A stretch of DNA of 12,478 nucleotides from Muribaculaceae bacterium. Its GTDB lineage: Bacteria; Bacteroidota; Bacteroidia; Bacteroidales; Muribaculaceae. This document shows positions 1 to 6,233 of this stretch, piece after piece. The position numbers and the translations under genes were made by a program. The DNA lies in the NCBI GenBank assembly GCA_009775195.1, contig VSPF01000087.1:1-12478 (forward strand). The letters run 5' to 3'. The notes beneath the pieces were generated by a model that worked only from the letters and a program-made list of their open reading frames with translations, did no database searches and had not been told where the DNA came from. Positions within the stretch are counted from its first letter, which is position 1. Each line of letters opens with the position of its first letter.

Positions 1-223
1 ACGACAATTTTTGAATATTCAATTCTCAAAGCGTTTGAATACAATTTAAAACATTGTTAAGCAATAAAATAATATTGAATTTTAAATTTGGGTTTTAAAC
101 TCAAATAATTTATTGGTTTCTTTTATCGGCAAAATCTTAAAAATTTTGTATCTTTGCGTTTAAATCAACGGTCAAACTGTAGTGATTTAAGTTGAAGTTT
201 GCGAAACTTAAGTTAAATTATAT
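1..223. other. AT-rich intergenic region upstream of ybeY
   Basis: This stretch has no credible coding frame and is much richer in A and T than the genes. It contains a 12-bp perfect palindrome, TTGAATATTCAA (11-22), further TTGAAT copies nearby, and the short inverted repeat ATTG...CAAT around 53-65. The promoter near 149-156 lies at its right end. I see no RNA gene and no DnaA box (TTATNCACA). Confidence 0.6.
126..156 (+). promoter_or_regulatory. Probable promoter of ybeY-mnmG
   Basis: TATCTTTG at 149-156 matches the Bacteroidota -7 element TAnnTTTG exactly. At the expected 19-20 nt upstream there is only TCGG (126-129), so the -33 element is poor. Transcription would start near 163 and leave a leader of about 60 nt before ybeY. 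The call rests mainly on the -7 match and its position in the AT-rich gap in front of a plus-strand operon. Confidence 0.55.
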
Positions 224-658
224 ATGACGCCCGCTTTTCAATGGCTAAGCTCGGGTGTTACTCTTCCCGGGCTTGATTATCAGCAACTTGAGCGATGGCT
301 CGTACAAGTTGCCGCTGCGCACAACCGTATGGTGCGCTCGCTTAATTATATTTTTTGTAATGATGACAAGATACTTGATGTCAATATCCAATTTCTTGAC
401 CATCACTATTTTACCGATATTATTACTTTTGATGACTGCGTCGGGCGCTTGTTGAGGGGTGATATTTTTATATCGCTCGACACTGTGGCAAGCAATGCCG
501 ACATGCTGGGTAATGATTATATGCGCGAACTTCACAGGGTGATTGTTCATGGCGTGTTGCATCTGTGCGGCATTAATGACAAAGGCCCGGGTGAACGCGA
601 GGTTATGGAGCGTGCCGAAGATGAAGCTCTCGCAATGCTCGACGAGCTTAAAGTTTAA
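224..658 (+). CDS. ybeY: Endoribonuclease YbeY (rRNA maturation factor)
   Basis: YbeY is a single-domain metal-dependent endoribonuclease (UPF0054 family) that acts in 16S rRNA 3'-end maturation and ribosome quality control in the cytoplasm. The 144-residue product has the usual family length. The metal-site segment HGVLHLCGIND (about residues 109-119) matches the family motif HGxLHLxGYDH, with both leading histidines kept. The third metal ligand, normally His, is Asp here. Upstream are the expected FCNDDKILDVNIQFL and TDIITFD segments that form the rest of the fold. The start at 224 is the first ATG after a promoter-bearing AT-rich gap, and the N-terminus has normal length. It ends 7 nt before mnmG, so the two are probably co-transcribed, which fits a shared role in RNA maturation and decoding. 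Confidence 0.93.
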   Translation: MTPAFQWLSSGVTLPGLDYQQLERWLVQVAAAHNRMVRSLNYIFCNDDKILDVNIQFLDHHYFTDIITFDDCVGRLLRGDIFISLDTVASNADMLGNDYMRELHRVIVHGVLHLCGINDKGPGEREVMERAEDEALAMLDELKV

Positions 659-665
659 TCTGACT

Positions 666-2546
666 ATGCGATTTGATTTCGACGTAATAGTGGTGGGTGC
701 CGGCCACGCCGGGTGTGAGGCCGCACATGCCGCCGCAAGGCTGGGGGCAAGGACGCTCCTGGTGACTATGGACATGAACAAGATTGCCCAGATGAGTTGC
801 AACCCTGCCGTGGGGGGCATCGCAAAGGGGCAGATTGTGCGTGAGATTGACGCCTTGGGCGGTATGATGGGCATCGTCACTGACACTACCTCTATACAGT
901 TCCGTATGCTCAATCGTTCGAAGGGGCCGGCTATGTGGAGTCCGCGTTCGCAGGCCGACCGTAATAAGTTCTCGGCAAAGTGGCGCGAAATTCTCGAGCA
1001 TACCGACGGGCTGTCTATGTGGCAGGGGGCTGTCGACCACCTCTTGTTTGACGATGACGGTTCTCTGGCCGGCGTGCACGTTGCCGACGGCGCGTCGTTT
1101 TTTGCCAGGCATGTGGTGCTGACAAACGGTACCTTCCTCAACGGCCTTATGCACATCGGCCGGGTCTCGCTGCCCGGTGGACGCACAGCCGAGCCGGCTG
1201 CCCACGGCCTGACCGAGCAGTTGCGCGAAATAGGTTTTCGTGCCGACCGCATGAAGACCGGTACCCCTGTGCGTGTCGATGGTCGCACTATTGATTTCTC
1301 TAAGGCCAAGGTGCAGGGGGGCGAGTGTGACTTCCATCATTTTTCATACCTCCCCGAGGTACGCTCTAATCTCAAACAGCGCGATTGCTACATTGTCTAC
1401 ACCAATCCTGAGACTTGTGAAATACTGCGTCGGGGACTGCCCGATTCGCCCCTCTACAACGGGCAAATCCAAAGCATAGGGCCGCGTTATTGTCCCTCTA
1501 TCGAGACTAAGATTGTCACCTTTGCCGATAAGACCGAGCATCAGCTCTTCCTCGAACCCGAGGGTGAGACCACTGTCGAATTTTATGTCAACGGCTTCTC
1601 TTCGTCGATGCCGATGGACATTCAGTTTGCCGCCCTCGCCACCGTCCCGGCCCTTGCCGACGCCCAGATTTACCGCGCCGGATATGCAATCGAATATGAC
1701 TTTTTCGACCCCACGCAACTGCGTCATACCCTCGAGACACGCCTCGTCCCCGGTCTATATTTCGCCGGCCAAATCAACGGAACCACGGGTTACGAGGAGG
1801 CCGCAGGGCAGGGTCTCGTAGCGGGTGCTAATGCTGCCCTTGCGGCTTTGGGGCGCGAACAGTTTACACTTGCCCGTGACCAGGCTTATATAGGCGTACT
1901 GATTGACGACCTTGTTACCAAAGGTGTCGACGAGCCTTACCGCATGTTTACCTCGCGTGCAGAATATCGTATATTATTGCGCCAGGACGATGCCGATATG
2001 CGCCTTACCCCGCTTGCCTATCACCTCGGCCTTGCCGACAAACGCCGCTACGAACTGATGTCGGAAAAGAAGGAATGGCGCGACAAGATTATCACTCTTG
2101 CCGACCGCCTGACTGTACACCCTGCCGAGGTAGAGGAGCTGCTCGTTGCTGCCGGTACTACGCCGCTGCGTCAGGGCACCAAGCTGGCCGACCTCGTGCA
2201 ACGCCCGCAGCTCGATATTATGATGCTTGCCAGTGTGGTAAAACCACTACAAAAACTCATTTCCGAGCTCCCCGACGACAGGCGCGAGGAAATAGTAGAG
2301 GCTGCCGAAATATTGATTAAATATCGTGGCTACATTGCGCGCGAACAGCTCATCGCCGACAAGCTCGGACGCCTCGAAGACGTGCGCCTCCCGGCCGATA
2401 TCGACTATGCCTCGATTGTGGCCATATCTACCGAGGGGCGACAGAAACTCGAACGGCATAGGCCCGAAACTGTAGGACAGGCTTCGCGAATACCCGGTAT
2501 TTCGCCAAGCGACGTGAACATATTGTTGCTTCTCATGAACCGATAG
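666..2546 (+). CDS. mnmG: tRNA uridine-5-carboxymethylaminomethyl(34) synthesis enzyme MnmG (GidA)
   Basis: MnmG is the FAD-dependent partner of the GTPase MnmE. Together they install the carboxymethylaminomethyl group (or its glycine-derived relative) on U34 of tRNAs reading split codon boxes, which keeps decoding accurate. The 626-residue product has full family length. Visible motifs are the FAD dinucleotide-binding loop GAGHAG (residues 11-16), SCNPAVGG with Cys45, the family signature GPRYCPSIE (272-280) with Cys276, PGGRTAEPAA, and TGYEEAAGQG near the second FAD segment. The open frame extends upstream into ybeY to 543. I chose ATG 666 because MRFDFDVIVVGAGHAG is the standard N-terminus and lies just after the ybeY stop. 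It is followed at once by a parS-like site and then apt. Confidence 0.97.
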   Translation: MRFDFDVIVVGAGHAGCEAAHAAARLGARTLLVTMDMNKIAQMSCNPAVGGIAKGQIVREIDALGGMMGIVTDTTSIQFRMLNRSKGPAMWSPRSQADRNKFSAKWREILEHTDGLSMWQGAVDHLLFDDDGSLAGVHVADGASFFARHVVLTNGTFLNGLMHIGRVSLPGGRTAEPAAHGLTEQLREIGFRADRMKTGTPVRVDGRTIDFSKAKVQGGECDFHHFSYLPEVRSNLKQRDCYIVYTNPETCEILRRGLPDSPLYNGQIQSIGPRYCPSIETKIVTFADKTEHQLFLEPEGETTVEFYVNGFSSSMPMDIQFAALATVPALADAQIYRAGYAIEYDFFDPTQLRHTLETRLVPGLYFAGQINGTTGYEEAAGQGLVAGANAALAALGREQFTLARDQAYIGVLIDDLVTKGVDEPYRMFTSRAEYRILLRQDDADMRLTPLAYHLGLADKRRYELMSEKKEWRDKIITLADRLTVHPAEVEELLVAAGTTPLRQGTKLADLVQRPQLDIMMLASVVKPLQKLISELPDDRREEIVEAAEILIKYRGYIAREQLIADKLGRLEDVRLPADIDYASIVAISTEGRQKLERHRPETVGQASRIPGISPSDVNILLLLMNR

Positions 2547-2548
2547 CA

Positions 2549-2564
2549 TGTTCCACGTGAAACA
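2549..2564. promoter_or_regulatory. parS: parS, ParB-binding centromere site
   Basis: The 16 bases TGTTCCACGTGAAACA are identical to the Bacillus-type parS consensus TGTTNCACGTGAAACA, a near-perfect palindrome around CACGTG with one mismatched pair. The site starts 2 nt after the mnmG stop and 40 nt before apt. Chromosomal parS sites are bound by ParB-CTP clamps, which spread along DNA and work with ParA and SMC/MukB-type condensins to segregate the replication origin region. Such sites cluster near oriC, and mnmG (gidA) is origin-proximal in many bacteria. No parA, parB or other copy of the site is visible here, so function is inferred from sequence identity. Confidence 0.85.
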
Positions 2565-2604
2565 ATTTTGCTTCAATTTTTAGGAAATCAATAATTTACT
2601 TATC

Positions 2605-3123
2605 ATGGAATACATCAAATCAAAAATCCGCGATGTACAAGACTTCCCTTCCAAGGGGGTGTTGTTCAAAGACCTTACTACCGCCTTCAAAGACCCCCGT
2701 GCCCTCCATATCATAGGTTGGGACTTGTCGCAGCTCTATCGCGACAAGGGCGTGACCAAGGTAGTAGGCATCGAGAGCCGTGGCTTTATCGGCGGCTCTA
2801 TCTTGGCTTTCGAACTCGGCGCCGGCTTCGTGCCATGCCGTAAACCGGGCAAGCTGCCTGCCGACACTATCCGCCAGGAGTATGCCAAGGAATATGGCAC
2901 CGATGTGATAGAAATCCACCGCGACGCTATCGGGCCCGACGACATCGTGGTTATTCACGACGACGTGCTTGCCACCGGCGGTACTATGGCGGCTGCCATA
3001 AAGCTAGTAAAGAGTCTCAACCCTAAAAAAATCTATGTGAACTTCATCATCGAGCTTACAGCACTCAATGGCCGCGCGGCACTCCCCGATGATGTTGAGG
3101 TAACTTCGCTTATCAGCTATTAA
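2605..3123 (+). CDS. apt: Adenine phosphoribosyltransferase
   Basis: Apt converts adenine and phosphoribosyl pyrophosphate (PRPP) to AMP and pyrophosphate, a one-step cytoplasmic purine salvage reaction. The 172-residue length is typical of bacterial Apt. The PRPP-binding signature VVIHDDVLATGGTM spans about residues 115-128, the Apt-specific segment FVPCRKPGKLP spans 75-85, and the N-terminal DFPSKGVLFKDLT segment lies at 13-25. GIESRGFI (55-62) is also characteristic. The start follows the short AT-rich gap after the parS site, and the frame ends just before a strong hairpin. A weak -7 look-alike, CAATTTTG (2563-2570), overlaps the end of parS. Apt is either co-transcribed with mnmG or has a poor promoter of its own. 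Confidence 0.96.
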   Translation: MEYIKSKIRDVQDFPSKGVLFKDLTTAFKDPRALHIIGWDLSQLYRDKGVTKVVGIESRGFIGGSILAFELGAGFVPCRKPGKLPADTIRQEYAKEYGTDVIEIHRDAIGPDDIVVIHDDVLATGGTMAAAIKLVKSLNPKKIYVNFIIELTALNGRAALPDDVEVTSLISY

Positions 3124-3138
3124 GCATCAACACCACTC

Positions 3139-3184
3139 CATACATCAAGGCCCGGACAAGCAATTGTCCGGGCCTTGATGTATG
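3139..3184. terminator. Perfect 21-bp hairpin between convergent genes, probable bidirectional terminator
   Basis: Bases 3139-3159 pair without a mismatch with 3164-3184, closing a GCAA loop (3160-3163), which is a GNRA tetraloop when read on the plus strand. The GC-rich core pairs GGCCCGGACA with TGTCCGGGCC. It begins 15 nt after the apt stop and lies between apt (+) and the minus-strand gene ending at 3267, where a shared terminator is expected. The downstream side is AT-rich (CATATTTATAATAAATTT) but has no clean T-run, so efficiency and direction are uncertain. Confidence 0.75.
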
Positions 3185-3266
3185 CATATTTATAATAAAT
3201 TTCTTATGTACCTTATGTCCTTTTGTTTCCTCTAATCTGCAACTGCAACGTCCTCCGAGCAACGAG

Positions 3267-3728
3267 TTAAGTAAGCTTTCGGTCGATGCGGTTGCCGGGG
3301 CGCATGTTTAGTGTGAAGGCTGCGCTGCGGCCTGTTGCCTCGCTGCGGTAGTGTATATGGTATCGTTCGGGGGCAAGCCCTGTCACCGTGGCTTGTGCCG
3401 AGTTGGTTTCGATGCCCCCGTGACGGCCATAAACAAGCCTCTCGTCGATTGTGACGTCATAGCCTATAAAAGTTACGGCAAGTGAGTATGCGCCGCTCTC
3501 ACACATGTTTTCGAGGCCGAAACGATATATTGTCATTGACCCATCGTCATTGACTATCGCTACTATTCCCGGCTCGGATGGTGTCGCGCCGCTGAGGAGT
3601 TCGCCGGCTATCAGTTGCTGGCGCGCGCTGCCACGGCGCGACGGCATGGCGGCAAGCCCGACAACGGCTGCCGCAAGAAAGACCATTACTACGTAGAATT
3701 CTACCGTCTGAAATATCGACAGTGGCAT
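3267..3728 (-). CDS. Small single-pass membrane protein of unknown function
   Basis: I do not recognise a family. With the start at 3728 the product has 153 residues: a short N-terminus, one hydrophobic segment (about residues 9-28, FYVVMVFLAAAVVGLAAM), then a polar domain of about 120 residues with alternating hydrophobic/polar stretches that suggest a beta-rich fold. The start is ambiguous. ATG at 3728 overlaps the stop of the upstream acetyltransferase gene as TGATG, a classic translational-coupling arrangement. ATG at 3746 would add six residues, and the open frame reaches 3788 through a proline-rich stretch that only mirrors the overlapping gene. It is the last gene of a tightly packed four-gene operon and ends facing apt. 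Membrane location is inferred from hydrophobicity. Confidence 0.75.
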   Translation of the reverse strand: MPLSIFQTVEFYVVMVFLAAAVVGLAAMPSRRGSARQQLIAGELLSGATPSEPGIVAIVNDDGSMTIYRFGLENMCESGAYSLAVTFIGYDVTIDERLVYGRHGGIETNSAQATVTGLAPERYHIHYRSEATGRSAAFTLNMRPGNRIDRKLT

Positions 3729-4858
3729 CAGAGCGATTTCTTCCATGCGCGGCGGCGGCGGTGCTGGCGGCGTTCGAAATATTCCCACTGCTTCTGCACC
3801 GATTCGTTTCCCTCGAGTTCTACATTGCTCTCGGCAAATTTGTAACCGTTGGCGATATATCGCGGTATGAGGTCATTGAATATTAGGGCGTTCACACCCT
3901 TGCTCTGGTACTCTGGTTTGACAGCCACAAGGAGCAGGTCTACCACGTCGGTATGGCCCTTTATGGCTTTGAGCAGATGATACCAGCCGAAGGGGAACAA
4001 GCGTCCGTGGCTCTTGCGCAGTGCCTGTGACAGCGACGGCATCGATATGCCGAGAGCTACAAGTGTACCCTCGCTGTCGACTACTAACGACACATCCTCG
4101 AGGCGCAGAACGTCGATATACACGTTGATATAGTGCTCGATTTGCCTGTCGGTGAGAGGCACAAAACCATATAGGTCGGCGTAGGCTTCGTTGACAAGCT
4201 CGAAAATGGCACGTCCATATTCGCGGCGGATTTTTTTACGCGAGGTATATTTCAATACCTTCAGGCCATATTTGCGGGCCACGATTTCGCCTATGCGCTG
4301 ATGCTTTTCGGGGATGCCGTCGGGGATGGTGATTCGATATTCTATCCAGTCAGCGTCCTTCACAAATCCGAGTCGCTCCATGTGGCGCACGTAGTAGGGG
4401 TAGTTGTAGATTGTGGCCATCGTGCCCATCTCGTCGAACCCTTCAATCAGCATACCTTCGGGGTCCATGTCGGTAAAACCTACCGGCCCCACCATTTCCT
4501 TCATACCACGTTCGCGGCCCCATTGGGCGACGGCTTCGAACAGGCTGTCTACAACCTCGTCGCTGTCGATAAAATCCATAAAACCGAAACGCATCTGTTT
4601 TTGGCCTGTCTTCTCGTTGGCGGCGCGGTTGATTATAGCCGTGATTGTGCCTACCGGTTCGCCATTGTCGAAAGCCATGAACGACTGTGCTTCGCAGAAA
4701 TCAAAAGCCGGGTTTCCTTCGGGGCTGAGTGTGGCAATCTGGTCTATGACCAGCGGCGGTACGTAGCAGGCATTGTCGCGGTAGAGGTCGATGGGAAACT
4801 GCACATACTGGCTCAGTTGGTCATGGTCGGTAGCTATGGGGTGTACGTAGATTGACAT
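3728..4858 (-). CDS. GNAT-superfamily acetyltransferase-like protein with tandem GNAT-type domains
   Basis: The 376-residue product looks like an acyl-CoA-dependent N-acyltransferase with no known substrate. The C-terminal half has the fold's hallmarks: a strand VVDLLLVAVKPEYQ (305-318) leading into the acyl-CoA loop YQSKGVNALIF (317-327), then NVELEGNESV (345-354), which resembles the usual region after beta-5. The N-terminal half (about 1-180) also reads like a GNAT fold, with GEPVGTITAIINR and LFEAVAQWGRERGMKEMVGPVGF, but has no clear R/QxxGxG loop. It may be structural or bind substrate. The C-terminus is strongly basic (ERRQHRRRRAWKK). No signal peptide or membrane span is seen. It starts 12 nt after the pseudokinase gene, and its stop overlaps the next start, so it is part of the same operon. 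Confidence 0.82.
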   Translation of the reverse strand: MSIYVHPIATDHDQLSQYVQFPIDLYRDNACYVPPLVIDQIATLSPEGNPAFDFCEAQSFMAFDNGEPVGTITAIINRAANEKTGQKQMRFGFMDFIDSDEVVDSLFEAVAQWGRERGMKEMVGPVGFTDMDPEGMLIEGFDEMGTMATIYNYPYYVRHMERLGFVKDADWIEYRITIPDGIPEKHQRIGEIVARKYGLKVLKYTSRKKIRREYGRAIFELVNEAYADLYGFVPLTDRQIEHYINVYIDVLRLEDVSLVVDSEGTLVALGISMPSLSQALRKSHGRLFPFGWYHLLKAIKGHTDVVDLLLVAVKPEYQSKGVNALIFNDLIPRYIANGYKFAESNVELEGNESVQKQWEYFERRQHRRRRAWKKSL

Positions 4859-4870
4859 TGGAGTGTGTTT

Positions 4871-5635
4871 TTAGAGCGTGGCTTCAGGCGGCATAGGGCG
4901 GTATGGAGAGATAAGCCATATCACCAGCAGGGTCATCAGGATAAGGAATATAAAAATTATAAGGTTAATCAGTGATGCTTTGCGGCCTTCGAGGGCGAGG
5001 TGTACCTGCTGCATGTCGCTGAAGCGTCGGCGAGGGTCTTCATCGGTGCAGCGGCGCACTACGCGGCGCAACACCGGGTCGTTGATTTTGGCGGCTTTCA
5101 GGGCTTCGTCGAGCACCTTGCCGTAGTTGTATATGTCGTCGGCCGTTGACTGGTGCGACAGCGACGGCCGCTGTTCGTAGCCTACATCGATAAGCTTGAG
5201 ATTGCCTATATTTTCGGTAAAGATGATGTTGTCGGGCGTCAGGGCCGGATGTACGATATGCTTCGACTGTATGTAGTCGAGGGCGTTGACGAGCTGGTGG
5301 CGCAGTTGCTCTATGTGGGCGCGGGTCACCTTTTTCTCGTCGATTAACTTGCGCAGGCTGTCGCCGTAGACGTCGTCGGTAACTATGCAGCGGCCCACCC
5401 CCGGCACATCCTCAAAGTCGTTTATCATCACGATATTGGGGTGCGCCAGGCTGTAGCGTACGTCGAACTCCTGCTCTATCATTGCCTGATATCGCGGGTC
5501 ATCGGCATATTCGGGCCGAAGGGTTTTCATCATCACCCATTTGCCAAATTTCTTGGCGGTATAGATGTGATAAAACTCTTCGTCCCATTCGGGCAGGTGT
5601 TCGATTTCGGTCCACCGTGGATGTTCGTCGCTCAT
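4871..5635 (-). CDS. Membrane-anchored protein kinase-like protein, probable pseudokinase
   Basis: This 254-residue protein has a shortened protein-kinase fold followed by a C-terminal transmembrane helix (about 221-243) and a short tail. Recognisable parts are the ATP-lysine strand WVMMK (Lys37), a candidate alpha-C Glu near 56, a hinge-like region about 84-95, the catalytic-loop equivalent HPALTPDN (129-136), the metal-loop equivalent DVG (150-152), TADDIYNYG with the subdomain IX Asp, and CTDEDPRRRFSD (196-207) matching subdomain XI. The catalytic loop lacks the proton-acceptor Asp (HRD is HPA) and the following Lys (Thr133), and there is no glycine-rich loop. The metal-binding Asp150 and Asn136 are kept. 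I infer that it binds nucleotide or acts as a scaffold rather than phosphorylating. Its ATG overlaps the stop of the Lrp-type gene (TAATG), so the two are translationally coupled. Confidence 0.82.
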   Translation of the reverse strand: MSDEHPRWTEIEHLPEWDEEFYHIYTAKKFGKWVMMKTLRPEYADDPRYQAMIEQEFDVRYSLAHPNIVMINDFEDVPGVGRCIVTDDVYGDSLRKLIDEKKVTRAHIEQLRHQLVNALDYIQSKHIVHPALTPDNIIFTENIGNLKLIDVGYEQRPSLSHQSTADDIYNYGKVLDEALKAAKINDPVLRRVVRRCTDEDPRRRFSDMQQVHLALEGRKASLINLIIFIFLILMTLLVIWLISPYRPMPPEATL

Positions 5636-6111
5636 TAGTCTTCTTCGGGGTCGAGATTTATGGGTATTTCGCGGGCGATTGACTGGTCGAGCGAAATCAG
5701 GGTCTCGGTGCCGGTCACGCCGGGTATCATTTGTATTTTCTTGTTGAGTAATTCCATAAGATGCTCATTATCACGGGCGTACAGCTTTATGAGCATGGTG
5801 TATGGGCCGGTGGTGAAATGGCATTCTACTATTTCGGGTATTTTTTCGAGTTCGGGCACAACGTCGTTGTACATCGCGCCGCGCTCGAGGTTGACGCCTA
5901 TATAAGTACATGTGGCATAACCCATAATCTTTTGATTGACATGGTAGCCCGAACCGGTGATGACGTTTAGGTCGATAAGTCGTTGTAGACGTTGGTGTAT
6001 GGCAGCACGTGAGACGCCGCATACCACTGCTACGTCTTTCGAGGGTATGCGGGCATTGTGCATCACAATCTGGAGTATTCGTCGGTCGAGGTTGTCGATT
6101 TTTTCACTCAT
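5635..6111 (-). CDS. Lrp/AsnC-family transcriptional regulator
   Basis: Lrp/AsnC proteins are small DNA-binding regulators that assemble as dimers to octamers or hexadecamers and often sense amino acids. The 158-residue product has the standard layout. An N-terminal winged helix-turn-helix starts with LDRRILQIVMHNARIPSKDVA (split here: LDRRILQIV at 8-16, with the recognition helix in SRAAIHQRLQRL, 34-45). A C-terminal RAM domain (about 65-148) follows, with VECHFTTGPYTMLIKLYARD and PGVTGTETLISL segments. The acidic tail NLDPEED is unremarkable. It is the first gene of the four-gene operon, has its own promoter at 6137-6168, and overlaps the pseudokinase start. Lrp regulators often control themselves or neighbours, so autoregulation of this operon is plausible but not shown. 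Confidence 0.93.
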   Translation of the reverse strand: MSEKIDNLDRRILQIVMHNARIPSKDVAVVCGVSRAAIHQRLQRLIDLNVITGSGYHVNQKIMGYATCTYIGVNLERGAMYNDVVPELEKIPEIVECHFTTGPYTMLIKLYARDNEHLMELLNKKIQMIPGVTGTETLISLDQSIAREIPINLDPEED

Positions 6112-6136
6112 AATTAAGACACATTGATATTTTGTG

Positions 6137-6168
6137 CAAAATTAGCAAAATTCTACAAATACAGCAAA
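6137..6168 (-). promoter_or_regulatory. Promoter of the Lrp-pseudokinase-GNAT operon
   Basis: Read on the minus strand, TTTG (6168-6165), a 20-nt spacer and TAATTTTG (6144-6137) match the Bacteroidota -33 and -7 elements. Transcription would start near 6130, giving a leader of about 18 nt before the ATG at 6111. The region 6112-6233 is AT-rich and holds nothing else I can identify, including no obvious terminator for xseA. Confidence 0.75.
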
Positions 6169-6233
6169 TTTTAACGCAAAATAAATCAAATAATCATTTT
6201 AAAGTGTGAAAAACATGCAATATGTCAGAGTTG

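Noticed and set aside
11..22. Palindrome TTGAATATTCAA as an operator
   Set aside because: Short AT-only-flanked palindromes are expected in such sequence, and it lies far upstream of the predicted promoter with no second copy of the full palindrome.
1..223. Replication origin near the parS site
   Set aside because: The AT-rich region near ybeY has no TTATNCACA DnaA boxes or dnaA/dnaN neighbours, so oriC itself is not supported in this window.
543..665. N-terminal extension of mnmG into ybeY
   Set aside because: The 41 extra residues have no similarity to MnmG N-termini. The FAD-binding start MRFDFDVIVVGAG at 666 is standard.
245..1309. 354-codon open frame antisense to ybeY and mnmG
   Set aside because: It is a mirror of codon usage in two well-supported plus-strand genes. 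The translation is low in recognisable motifs and rich in Arg, Pro, Ser and Cys.
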